A program made the translations under genes and the position numbers. The notes beneath the pieces are model-generated. The model was not told the origin of the DNA. It did not search any database and worked only from the letters and a program-made list of their open reading frames with translations. Of a stretch of 64,000 bases of DNA, positions 13,356 to 29,094 are shown one piece after another. How positions within the stretch are numbered: position 1 is the stretch's first letter; each line of letters starts with the position of its first letter. The stretch is from Sesamum alatum. Lineage: Eukaryota > Streptophyta > Magnoliopsida > Lamiales > Pedaliaceae. Location of the stretch: assembly GCA_034509735.1 (NCBI GenBank), contig JACGWO010000001.1, positions 10,618,854-10,682,853 of the forward strand, in the 5' to 3' direction.

Positions 13356-14121
13356 GTTAAATACAATTACTACTCCTGAAGTATATCCCACATTAATTAT
13401 CCATTCTAAAGTATTAAACCTTCCAAAACCCCCATGACTTTCAATTTTTAAATTTGAAAAGTCCATTATTCTTACAAAAATTGTCTTATGAAAAAAAATT
13501 AAAGGGTTTTTAAAATGCTAAAATCACCATTTGTTGAAATTTTATCTAATTCTAATTTTATTTATTCATCGAATTCTTTTTATTTTCATATTTCTAAAGT
13601 ACTTTGTGCTCATTTTATTTAAGTTCACTGGTTTATCAAATCAAATTAAATATATATATACATGCATATATATATATATAGTTTATATTTACTCAAAAAA
13701 TACAATTAATAAAATTCTAAAGGGCCGATGAACTAATGAAAAATTTACAATTAATATCTATTTATAATATATATTTACATATATATGGTTATTATATATA
13801 TGGTAACTATATGCATGTATAAATTTATATTTAACTTTGTTTGATAAATAAGTGGAACTAAAATAAAATGAGGTCTAAGTACTTTAGGATTACAAAAATA
13901 AAAAGAGCTCGATGAACAAGTAAAATTAGAATTAGACAAAGCTTGGACAAATGGTGATTTTAGCATTTAAAAAATCCTTTTAATTTATTTTTTAGAAAGC
14001 AATTTTTGTAAGGGTAAAATGAATTTTTCGAACTTAAAATTAAAGATTAGGGGGCTTTTGAAGATTTTAATACTTTGGGGTGATATAGTATGAATACTTC
14101 AAGAATGATAGCTGTATTTAA
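13356..14121. mobile_element. Large near-complete foldback (hairpin) element
   Basis: The left half (13,356 to about 13,735) is largely the reverse complement of the right half (about 13,745-14,121). The tips are 'gttaaatac' on the left and 'gtatttaac' on the right. Mirrored blocks include 'aaaatcaccatttg' (about 13,521) against 'caaatggtgatttt' (about 13,948), and 'aacccccatgactttc' type sequence against 'gggggctttt' type sequence. The symmetry centre is near 13,740. The two facing short frames at 13,531-13,731 and 13,775-13,966 begin at mirrored positions and are by-products of the inverted repeat, not genes. Confidence 0.8.
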
Positions 14122-14507
14122 CCTAACTTGAATAAGTACCAATGTAATTTGCTTTACGCCGGAGAGGTTAAATCATGATTGAGATTATTTACGTTAATTG
14201 CACTTAAAGAAGCAACAAAACTTTTAATTCTTGAAAGTGAAATGTGGTCAAATTTGGTCACTGAATTATTGCATATTTCAACAGCACATAATTTTGCAAA
14301 CTTAATTAAGTTAGTTTAGCTAAAAATGATAAGAAATCCACTTAATTAACTCACTCCTATTTTTGTTATTATATGATGCAATTTCATTTTCAAGCATTAT
14401 TTCTGACAGCAATGTTGCAACTTTCACAGTTTCTTTACCTTAAAAGTCAAAATCAAGCAAAATGGATTGCAAGATAAGGAATGCCAAAATTACCAAATTA
14501 AAAAAAA

Positions 14508-14782
14508 ATAATTACATTTACACTCCTAATTTATTATCTGTTTACACAAATTATTCATATATTTTGAATAATTATACGTACACTTACTAGAAATATAGCA
14601 TTATTTACACAAATCATTCATATTTTTTTAGAAAATTACACTTACATCCCTAAAAAATATCGATATTATTATACAAATTATTCCTATTTTTTGGCTCTAA
14701 AGAATATTTTTTATAATAATATAAAAATAAGAGTAATTTATATAAATAAATTATAGATCAGGAGTGTAAATGTAATTATCCC
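14508..14782. mobile_element. MITE-like foldback element, family A copy 1
   Basis: Terminal inverted repeats: left 'ataattacatttacactcct', right 'aggagtgtaaatgtaattat'. Related copies lie at 56,105-56,383 and 59,119-59,400, all about 275-285 bases and all with 'acaaattattcat'-like internal phrases. It lies about 0.7 kb upstream of the first SFH gene leader. Confidence 0.75.
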
Positions 14783-15451
14783 ATAAAAATATTAGGTGAG
14801 AGAGATTTTTAAGAAACCGTAATTGCTGTATCGGTATTTAAAACAGCACAGTACTGTACATAAATCACGGCACCGAATGATGATTACTCAATCACACTAT
14901 TCAATTCTCTTTTCGCGTTTTGCTCAACCCACCGCCGGCAAATGCCCCTTTCTGTCCTCTTCCTCGCTTAGCCTGCCACGTGTACTCGGGCCCCACACAC
15001 TGCCGGTACTACTTCCTCTTCCCGCATTTAACCCTTTGACCCCTCCTTTCCTCTTTCCTCCTCCGCCTCTCTCAAAATCGCCGTCGCTCTAATTATCCGG
15101 CGAATCAAACACGTATTTGTTTTTCCCCTCTTTGTATAATTTATATTTATTTTTTGGTTCCTCATCTGAATTAATTACACTTACTGTTGCGAATTTGATG
15201 CATTTATAACCATCTGATCAACCCTGTGACCCTGCTTTTACTTTTCAAGGTTTTATCGTAGTCTAAACTAGCTTCTGAGTTTTGAATTCTTGATCTGTGA
15301 AAAATTCTGTGCTTTGCCCCCTGCATTTTGTTTATTTTACTGAAATGAAGTTTGGGTTTTTTCAGTGGACGGAAAGCTGGTGATGCTAGATTGATTGATC
15401 GATTGGTGCTTCGATCATCACGAATTGGTTGCTGGTGATCGCAAATTGGGG

Positions 15452-18400
15452 ATGTCGGGACCCTTGGATCGATTTGCTAGGCCTTGTGAGTTGAATTTTG
15501 TTCAATTTCTTTGTTGTTTTTTTATCTGCATTACTGTTTATTTTGCGGTTTTGTTGCCTGTCGAGTTCTGGTGTTTAGCTTTTACCGTATGTGGTATTGA
15601 TAACTCGTCTTTAGCTGTTTGGTCTTGTAACTCTGAATTTTCAGTTGGGTTAAAGCAATGCTTGGAGTTAATTTGGTTTTTGCGTGTTCTGAACTAAAAG
15701 AGCTTCTGGTTTGAAGAAGAACATCAAAGGTGTTAGAAGAATAAAACGTTCTGGGAAGATATGCTATGTGCTCTTTACCTCCATATGGTATTTGTACTTG
15801 TTATAGAATAGGGCCTTATTCTTGCATCTGTTTGTACCCTCGTCTTGACTGATTTTTGGGTGGAAGATTCCTCCGGCGAAACCAAAAACCATTTCCTATG
15901 ACTGTAGTTCCTATGGGTCCAAGCAACTTGGCACCTTTATTTTTGTAGTTTCTTGATAACCTGGAGGTAAATGGTGATTTTTATAGCAGTAAATTGAGGG
16001 TGATGTGCTCTCGAGCTTTTAATTTTCAAAACTGTTGACTTGTGCAGATTACATAAAGAAAGCTAACTACTGCATTAATTGTGCTGACCCTTTCTAATTT
16101 CAAAATGTTATTCTCACATGTATCTCTATTTGTCTGTGATTGAACAGGCTTTGAGGGTTCATCCGGTAATGATGAGAGAAGGGAAAGAAAGTCTGATTTC
16201 GAGAATTCTGAGGATGAACGAAGGACAAGAATTGGTTCTTTGAAAAAGAAAGCACTCAATGCATCCACTAAGTTCAAGCATTCTCTTAAGAAGAAGAGCA
16301 GTAGAAGAAAGAGTGATGGTAGAGTCAGTTCCGTTTCAATTGAAGATATCCGGGATGCTGAGGAATTGCAAGCGGTTGAGTCATTTCGACAAGCCTTGAT
16401 AATGGATGAGTTGCTACCAGAAAAGTTTGATGATTACCATATGATGTTGAGGTCACTATTCTTGGCTGTTCCTAATTTTAGCTAAATGCACCTTATCAAA
16501 TGAAACATCAATCTGCCTGTTGGTGATGAATCTTGAGAAATGGGGACAGACCCTCATCCTTAACAACTTCATAGATCCACCCTGAAACCACTAAATCACA
16601 ATGAAATTCAGGAAGAAGACTATATCTAATAGCTGATGGCTTAATTCATATTTAATAGCCATCTTATATGCATGCATTAGAGTATTACATAATTAATCTG
16701 GCAGCCTCTCTCAATATTTTAGAGATAGCTAAAAGAATTGCATCAATGTTCATGGATTTGCCAGCAGAATTGATTTGAGTGCATAACACATGGACTCACT
16801 CCCTTGTTTTGTGGGAAAATTTTGAAGCCAAGCAGTATTAACTTTACACTGTTTTCTTTTAAAGCAATGTCAATTGCGTATATTGTGAGTTTACGCCTAG
16901 GCCTGCATTTAGTCTTTTCTAAGAATTTCTCATTCTGAAGGGTGTTTTTCTTGAAATCATAGTTGAATTTCACTTTCTTCTGCATTTCTTGCTTTTATTA
17001 TGATTTAAGAACTTTTTCCTCTATGATTTTGAGAAAAAATTACATGTAGGTTCCTGAAAGCAAGGAAATTTGATATTGAAAAGTCGAAGCTCATGTGGGC
17101 TGATATGATTCAATGGAGGAAAGAATTTGGTACTGACACTATCGCGGAGGTAATTCGAACTTTATACCTAATCATTTTCTCTGCATGGGAACTGGAATGA
17201 CCATGTTTATTTTTCTTTTTATATTTTCATAATTGTGCCTTGAATCTTTAGCTTCAATAGAAAAGGAATTTTCACTTTTTGCACTGGTGCAGGATTTTGA
17301 ATTCCAAGAGTTGAATGAAGTTCTGAACTATTATCCCCATGGCTATCATGGAGTTGATAAAGAGGGAAGGCCAATATACATTGAGAGACTAGGGAAAGTT
17401 GACCCGAACAAACTTATGCAAGTTACAACTATGGACCGTTATATAAAATATCATGTGAAAGAATTTGAGAGAAGCTTTGCCATTAAGTTTCCAGCTTGCA
17501 CCATAGCTGCGAAACGACACATTGATTCAAGCACGACTATTTTGGATGTTCATGGTGTGGTATGTTTCTTACTTGTTCTGCTTCTTTTATGAATGACATG
17601 ATTTCTAGTTCAGCTGTTCTTTGAATTTGAGGATTATATTTATTTTTCTCTTACTGTTTCTCAGGGTCTGAAAAACTTTACCAAGAGTGCACGAGACCTC
17701 ATTACGCGGCTTCAGAAGATTGATGGCGATAATTATCCTGAAGTAACCCCTGGATTCGTAGCTTGATTACTTTATGATGTCTTATATGATTTTGACTAGT
17801 AATATATGTTCTGTCTTTTAATTGCAGACACTCCATCAAATGTTTATAATCAATGCTGGTCCAGGTTTTAGGCTACTGTGGAATACTGTAAAGAATTTTA
17901 TAGATCCCAGGACTGCCACTAAGATTCATGTATGTTTATTCTAACTTTTTGCCATTTCTAAGCTTTAACATACTTGGTTGAGAGACTGGCTGTAACTTAT
18001 TTGTTTGGAATCTGTCACAGGTTCTTGGAAACAAATACCAGAACAAGTTGCTTGAAATCATAGATGCCAGGTGAAACGGGTGGATGTTACATTTTTTTCT
18101 TGCTTGTAATATCATCCTTTAAGCAATTCCTCAACTTTTCTATTCGCTAGTGCAGCCAATTGCCAGAATTCTTGGGAGGAACGTGTACCTGTGCAGATCA
18201 AGGTGGTTGCCTTCGCTCTGATAAAGGACCATGGAAGAATCCAGAGATACTGAAGGTCCTAATTGGCTGGGATTATTTAATGATCGTGGTTTTGTATAAT
18301 AGTATAACTTTTTCCCTTTCAAAATGTTGTTTATTTTAAAGTTGTTGTTGGCTGACTTATTGCAGATGGTGCTTAACGGTGAAGCACGGCGTGCCAGGCA

Positions 18401-20707
18401 GGTTGTTAAAATCATCAACAGTGATGGGAAGGTAGTGTACGCTAAGCCTCATTATCCAATGGTATGGCTTCTCTGTCTTTTTTACTTTGTAGATAACATT
18501 TTGTCTTGATATGTCTACTTTAAGTTCAGATATCTTATGTTTCTCCATTGTTGCTGTAGCTAAAAGGCAGTGATACTTCTACAGCAGAGTCTGGATCTGA
18601 AGCTGAAGATATTGCATCACCAAAAGCCACTAGGAATTATTCACACCTTAGGTTGACTCCAGTGCGTGAGGAGGTATGGTTGAGCCTATAGCTTCCGCTG
18701 TTAGATACTTGGTGTTTTGGTGCATGAAAAGATACGAAATGCGTTTTGAGAATTATCTAATGTTAAAGTTGGTGCTGGGTCTTGGAAATTTCTGATCATG
18801 CCCTGTTATTGATGAAAATTAGCAGATCATCTTTCCAGCTGGTTAGATGGATCAAATATAATGCATTCAACTCCACCGTACTATTTTACATGTTATATGT
18901 TACTGAAAATGATTCAATATAAGTTTTTGGAACAACTTTGTTTCATGCCCCTCCTTTGCATTTAGGCACTAATTTTAGGTTTGTTCATACATGAATGTGT
19001 ATGAATTAGTAATAACTTGATCAAGAATGTGACCACTTGATATTACATCTATATTCTAAGCTGACAAGAATTTCTTGACATACACTAGTAATGAGAATGT
19101 CTCAGGAATGTAAATGACCTGGTATTTTGTATCAAATATGTTTTCATACTAGATGATATATGGCTAATTTTTCATATTTTGTATCAATGATCCTACATAA
19201 TGTTTATGTTATTTCTTAGGGTAAGGCTATTGGAACAGCTGCCTATGCTGGTAACTTCTCAGGATATGATGAGTATGTTCCTATGGTTGACAAGGCTGTT
19301 GATTCTGGATGGAAGAAGCCAATGCCTCCCCCGAAGCTTTATGTGCCTAGAGGTTTGTTATTCAATTGGTTTGGAAGCTTGATGCTTGCCATTTTCTCCA
19401 TGCATCATGTCTAAATCAATTTATGGCCTTGTTATGATGCAGCTAAAATACTCATTATGGTCTCATATGATCTATGCATCTCTATTTTATCATTATTGCT
19501 TCATATGATCTATGCGTACTCTCTGTTATCACAAACCAATAATTTATGAATGTGGTTGATGGACCCGAATACTTTATGTGATGTCTTTGTATTAAAAATA
19601 TTAAATTGTGTATATTTATATTTCAGAGATGTTTTCGCCACCTGACTCTCAGAAGGCCGCAGAAGGATTTCGTGCTCGACTCTTGGCTGCTCTCATGACA
19701 TTCTTCATGTCAGTTTTGTTGTTTTTCCGCTCAATATCATGCCGTGTTACCAAGAGACTTCCGGACACATCATCACAGGATGAGCAAATCATTCAGGAAT
19801 TTTCTTTTGACACGCCCAAGGAGGAGTTCAGGCCACCATCTCCAACACCATCTTTTACAGAAGCAGAACTCTTGTCTTCTGTCATGAAGAGATTGGTTGA
19901 GCTTGAAGAGAAGGTCAATACTCTTCAAGCAAAGCCATCTGAGATGCCATATGAGAAAGAAGAACTCCTGAATGCTGCTGTTTACCGAGTTGATGCCCTA
20001 GAAGCAGAGTTGATTGCCACCAAAAAGGTATATTCTATTTCTTCAGTTGTTTGGTTGAATTTTGCTCTAATTTGCTGATGCTTTTGGTTTAGGACATTTT
20101 TCTTTATATCTGTTCAACTTGCTATACCATTCTTCATGGTGGAAGGAATTAACTATTTTGGCTAGTCCTGATTGACAGTGAAAATGTTATAGAATAACCA
20201 CATGATCTCTAGGTAAGTATTGCCGGAGAAAAAAGAAGAATTTGTGGGCGAAGAGGACCTTGAGAGGAAGGCGTAATTAAGATTAAACAGCATCACCGTT
20301 ATAAATGGTTGCATAAACGGAATTTGAGTAACTTAACAAACGTCGTGTGCTGGCTCTGGCTCGCTTGTTGAAATTTGCATCCTGTGCTTCTTAGCCCTAG
20401 TTGCCACTGGTGACTGGTTTAGAGTCTATTTTCAGTGGCGGCAGCAATGTAATTATGGGTTGTCCACATCTTCCTGAAGTGCTAGAACTAAGAATTAATT
20501 TTTCTCTGAACAGGCTCTGTATGAGGCTCTGATGAAACAAGAAGAACTGCTTGCTTATATAGACAGTCAAGAAGATGCCAAATATCGGGTAAGTTAAACT
20601 GATTCTTTCTGGTACTGGCAAATTTATAGACATAACCCAAACCCTGAGATATCTGGTGCTGAGGTACCTCTGTTTCTTTTGTCCAGAAGAAGAAGTTTTG
20701 CTGGTGA
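15452..20707 (+). CDS. Sec14-like phosphatidylinositol/phosphatidylcholine transfer protein with nodulin domain (SFH family)
   Basis: Fourteen coding exons join in frame to 624 residues: 15452-15485, 16148-16451, 17050-17149, 17293-17559, 17665-17742, 17828-17929, 18021-18070, 18156-18255, 18366-18461, 18560-18673, 19220-19352, 19627-20027, 20514-20588, 20687-20707, all GT-AG. The start [12 protein letters not shown] is typical of SFH6/SFH8-like proteins. Residues 85-145 form the CRAL-TRIO N region ([19 protein letters not shown]); 147-330 the Sec14 lipid-binding lobe ([36 protein letters not shown]). From about 470 to the end is the nodulin-like tail, with a hydrophobic helix at about 478-493, a coiled coil, and the KKKFCW terminus. 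By family, it exchanges phosphatidylinositol and phosphatidylcholine to support membrane phosphoinositide signalling in polarised growth. A 5'UTR intron ending near 15,365 is likely. Oddities: His in place of the usual Gln in the DVQGVGL motif. Confidence 0.93.
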
Positions 20708-21415
20708 GAAGTGTTGTTTTTGGAGCTTTGACGGTTGAGGATATGTGAGGCTCGCCACCTAACCTTCATAGTCTCGAGTTGTGATTGAAGATGTATAATT
20801 TCGTTTATCGTGTGTAACTATACTGAATATATGTGCATATGTGATCTGGAAACTCTACTGGTGTGATTTAAGATTTAAGATTTGTTTGTTTGAGAGAGAT
20901 CCTCTTTTTGAGTGATGTTTGAAACCTTATCTTGTGAACTATACTCGATACATGCATACATGATTTGGAAACTTCTACCATTGTGGTTTAAGTATGATTT
21001 GTTTAAGATTTATGCTGTAGCTCACACACTCACTGTAACAAAGCAAAAATACTATTCCTTTTTCTCTATAAAAAGACAAATAAATCCATTTATTGCATAG
21101 GAACAGCAGCAGCAAGAGTACTTACTAGCGTTGAAAGAACAGCCAAAATACCATTTTCCTGACCAAGAAGGAGGCGAGGTCTACATGGCACAGGATGCTT
21201 ACATTTCCAAACAACACAAACATTACTAACACTAATACAAAACCGCAAGCGGTGTAATTTACAAGATTCTTTAAAAAGAAAATTCAGTAGAGAAGAGCAG
21301 AGCTGAGCTAAGCATCTGCTTGGAGAATAAGGTGGTGGTGGTGTGTTTGTTGGGGCTGACAAAACGCTATTTCTAAAAGAATTAGAACACTATTATCTCA
21401 CAATCATTTCTGCAA
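20708..21415. other. Short shared 3' intergenic region between convergent SFH genes
   Basis: About 0.7 kb separates the two stop codons and must contain both 3' untranslated regions and terminators. A near-direct repeat occurs inside it ('tgatctggaaact' near 20,842 and 'tgatttggaaact' near 20,960). No gene is visible. Confidence 0.7.
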
Positions 21416-24400
21416 TTAGAAAGCAAAGAACTTCTTCTTCTTCTTCTTCTTGTCAATGTAGGAAAGGAGCTCCTCTTGCTGAGAAAGGGATTGCTCAAGA
21501 GCCTGCAGATTGAGATTAACACGAAAGCACGTAAACATATGTTGTTCGGACAATTGGTGAGAAAGACGACAGACAGGTGATACGAGTTCGAACCTTTTTG
21601 GTGTCTAAAAGCTCTTGCTCCAATTTATCGACACGGTTCAGGGCACTCTGCAGCATCTCCTCATTCTCAGGTGGCATATCTGCCGGCTTGTTGCAGAGAC
21701 TACTGAGCTTCTCCTCCAGTTCATTCATACGCTTCATCATGATCAGGTAATCCGCTCTGGAGATGCCGGCTTCTGGTGAATCAAAGGTATGTGCCCGACT
21801 TTTGATCATGTCGTCATGACTGTGCACAGAATTTGAATAGAGGTTAGCATCTGTAAGCTTCCTGGGCATGTTCCTAGTCATCCGAACCATTGTAACAACA
21901 CCCATAACAAAGGTCAGAACTCCGGTGAAGATATGGTTGCTTAGTCCTTCAGGAGCCTTACTATAATCTGTAACTGTAAGGAAAGAAACAGGAAATCAGA
22001 TCATTACAAGAGTACAAGTTTATGTCATGACGAACAATCATGATTACGTACTTTTAGCAAGAGTCAAATTGTCGATGGTTGCTTGTTTTTTTGGCCGAGG
22101 AGCAGTAATGGCCTTGTCAATGACAGGGACATATTCCTGAGGCTGACCTGCATTGGGAGGATTTCTAGATGCCTGAAGAGCATTATTCACAGTTACAAGC
22201 AATTTCAGGTACTCAATATTTCTATATTGTCCGACTTCCTAGTAACGGTACGAGCAAGCATCATGGCAACTTACTTCTTCCTGAACAGGAGTGAGCTGAG
22301 GACGTGCAACAGGATCACCACTCGGAGAACTGCTCATCAAACTGAAGGAGGTGGTTTTCTTCACACTCTTCATGTCAGAAATCTGTGGTAAATTAGATAT
22401 GATATGGACTGAGATACTTCAGCATTTTCAGTTTCAACTTAAAGGATCACACATAGATAGATAGATACCTTTGAAATAGCAGTAGCACTCTCATCCTCTG
22501 AAATCGTTTTCTCATCCACGGATGAAGAAGAGTCTTTTTTCGAACATTTATGTGCACCCATTCGGACCAACTTCATGAAATCAAGAACAGATTATATGCA
22601 ATTGGTAAGTCTTAACATGCATCAGAAAAAGCTAAATGGACAAGACGAATATAGATAACCTTCATAGTCTCTTCATCGTTCCAAGGGCCCTTATCAGAAA
22701 TCATACAACCACCCTTCTCTGCACAGGTGCAGGTACCACCCAAGAAGTCTGGTAGCTCACTAAAACGAATAAAGTTTTACTCGATAATCAAATAAACTCG
22801 TGAATGTTAAGATTACTACTGCGTTCTGCAGCCTTGTTTTCTAGGACAAAACGACTTCTAGATAGATATCTGAATTCCAGCAGGGATATTTACCTTTCGT
22901 CGATGACCTCAAGCAGCTTGCTCTGATATTTGTTACTCAAAACCTGGAGAAAAAGAAGCATAGAAACTTGATTTTGATGACATTTGTTACCAAAAGTCTA
23001 TTAAGGAGAGGTGAATTGTAGATGATTACATGGATCTTGGCAGTGGTCTTTGGGTCAAGGAATGACTTGACAGTGTTCCACAAGAGCCTAAAACCAGACC
23101 CTGCATTGATAATAAACATTTGGCATAGGGTCTGAAGGAAAAGGAAAAAATTACCCATGAGATTTCAATACCACCAAAAAGCCAAAGAATCAAAAGAAAC
23201 AGAGTTGAGAAAACTGAAAAAAAAAAACAAAACAAAAAACTATGTACCTCAGGGTAATTATCACCATCAATCTTCTGAAGGCTCTGAATCAGTTCTCTAG
23301 CTGCCTTATTGAAATTTTTCAGTCCCTGAACCAAAAAAGCCAGACTTCTTTCAAGAACTGATGGCTATAATTCTATGCAAACACCATCAATGAAGAGAAT
23401 TTAGTTATTTTGTGGACGAACTTAGTCATAACGTACCACTCCTTGGACATCCAAAATGGTTGTGCTCTGATCAATGTGCCTTTTCGCGGCAATGGAGCAG
23501 GCTGGGAACTTGTCAACAAAGGTACGCTCGAACTCCTTAACATGGTATTTGAGATAGCGTTCCATTGTCGTGACTTGCAGGAGCTTGGTCGGATCAACCA
23601 TACCAAGTCTTTCGATGTAAATAGGCCTGCCCTCTTTGTCAACACCATGATGCCCGTGTGGATAGTATTTGACGACCTCCTCTTTCTCCTTGAAATCAAA
23701 ATCCTAGAAACAACATAGGCGGGATGACATCAAATTTCTGTGCACTCTGGCCGTAAGCTTCGAATGAATTGGTTCGTTTAGAGTGATTTTAAGAGATAAA
23801 GCTTACTACCTCCATAATAGTGTCAGCACCATAGTCCTTCCTCCATTGAAGCATATCAGACCACATTTGCTTTGTTTTCTCAATATCAAACTTCCTGGCC
23901 TTCAAGAACCTGTTTTCATCGCGTGTTTAGCACCAATCTTACATCTTATCAATAATCAAAATACGATATGTTTGAACCAGGTATGACAAGATCAATTCAC
24001 CTTAGCAGCATATGATAATCGTCGTGTTTTGCAGGGAGTAGTTCCTCCAGGATAAGTGCCTGACGGAATGCATCAACTGACTGCAATTCCTCAGCATCAT
24101 GCTCGTCCTCGAGCACAATGGACATAACTCTGCTGCTTCGCCTGCTCTTTTTAGACAAAGAATTCCTGAATTTGTTGGAGGCACTGATCGCCACCTTCTT
24201 GAGAGAGCCCAGCCTAGTTTTCCTCTCATCCTCTAAGTTTTCCACATCAATTTTCTCCATACCTGCAAAACATTTTACCCACAGCCCCGACGTTGTTTAT
24301 CAGTGATCAGCCATTGCTGGAAATTTCGACATGATCTTTCGTTTTCTATAGTCTTATATCATCAATGGGATGACAAGGGGATTCAAGAAGAAGATGCAAA

Positions 24401-24466
24401 ACAGAGTATATATAGAGGGGAAAGAGACATACTTGGCTTGGCTGGACGTTCAACAGGTTCCGACAT
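21416..24466 (-). CDS. Second Sec14-like phosphatidylinositol transfer protein, nodulin domain (SFH12-like)
   Basis: Thirteen coding exons on the minus strand give 596 residues: 24466-24433, 24262-24001, 23909-23810, 23703-23437, 23325-23248, 23131-23030, 22943-22894, 22759-22660, 22570-22469, 22382-22275, 22172-22052, 21973-21594, 21502-21416. The reading frame starts [12 protein letters not shown]. Residues 75-130 are the CRAL-TRIO N part; 133-317 the Sec14 lobe ([31 protein letters not shown]). The tail has a hydrophobic segment at about 456-471, a coiled coil ([14 protein letters not shown]) and a run of seven lysines just before FFAF. Exons 3-8 have exactly the lengths of the convergent neighbour (100, 267, 78, 102, 50, 100 bases), so the two are paralogues. 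The linker after the Sec14 lobe ([20 protein letters not shown]) differs completely. A Ser replaces Pro in the usual AGPGFRLLW motif. Expected role: phosphoinositide-linked membrane trafficking. Confidence 0.92.
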
Positions 24467-25064
24467 TCTTGATCGGAGTTGGGAAATTTGATCAAGTGGA
24501 AAGAGCAGAATTTACTATGGCATGAACGTACAGATTGCCTACACCTCTTTCACAAAGTTGAGTCAGCTTCTCTTACAATTAAGAAACAAAACATCTTCTG
24601 CTTCATAAAACATCAATATTCACTACATAAGCAAAAACCCATGATGAAAATACACGCATAATTCTTAATATATAGCAATCACAGACAGACATTCACCGAT
24701 TCCCTGAAGCAAGAATAGGTTGAAAAAAAGAAAGGATGAATACCCGTTTGAAAGAACTGAGCTTTGAACAATTTAGTGGGAGGACGAGAGAGGGGGAGAG
24801 AGAGAGAGAGAAAGAGAAAGAGAGAGAGATAGAAATAGAAAGAGAGAGGAAAAAGGAAAGAAATTTGTTTTACCAGTGAGAGAGAGGGGGTTTGAGGAAG
24901 AGTGGTGGGGGGAGAGCCTCTGAACCGAATTACTCTCACAAGTTTGTGGCTTCGCATAACACCAAATCAATGGCTGCCCATTATTCCTTTACTTTCTATG
25001 CTTTCTTCACAACACCACACACCAATACACCTATCCCGGGAATATAGAGATACATCATGTACAT
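24467..25064 (-). promoter_or_regulatory. Upstream region of SFH gene 2 with long GA/CT tract
   Basis: This lies 5' of the minus-strand SFH gene. It holds a purine-rich run at about 24,785-24,865 (a CT-rich leader when read on the minus strand), typical of plant 5' untranslated regions. No clear TATA box was seen. Short ORFs here are low-complexity artefacts. Confidence 0.4.
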
Positions 25065-25069
25065 CTCTC

Positions 25070-25109
<40 letters not shown>

Positions 25110-25175
25110 GAGGAGAAATGCTGTTGCTGCTTCTCTTTGACTAGGTGTCACTTCTCCATGACCTCTCTCAATATT

Positions 25176-25223
<48 letters not shown>

Positions 25224-25224
25224 T
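25065..25224. repeat. Inverted pair of compound microsatellites
   Basis: A CT-repeat followed by an AC-repeat (25,065-25,110) is mirrored, after a loop of about 66 bases, by a TG-repeat followed by an AG-repeat (25,176-25,224). The second block is the reverse complement of the first in order as well as content, so the pair can form a long hairpin. Confidence 0.85.

Positions 25225-29094
<3,870 letters not shown>

Noticed and set aside
13531..13966. Two facing small genes with similar starts
   Set aside because: Both starts are mirror images created by the hairpin element, and the peptides are low-complexity.
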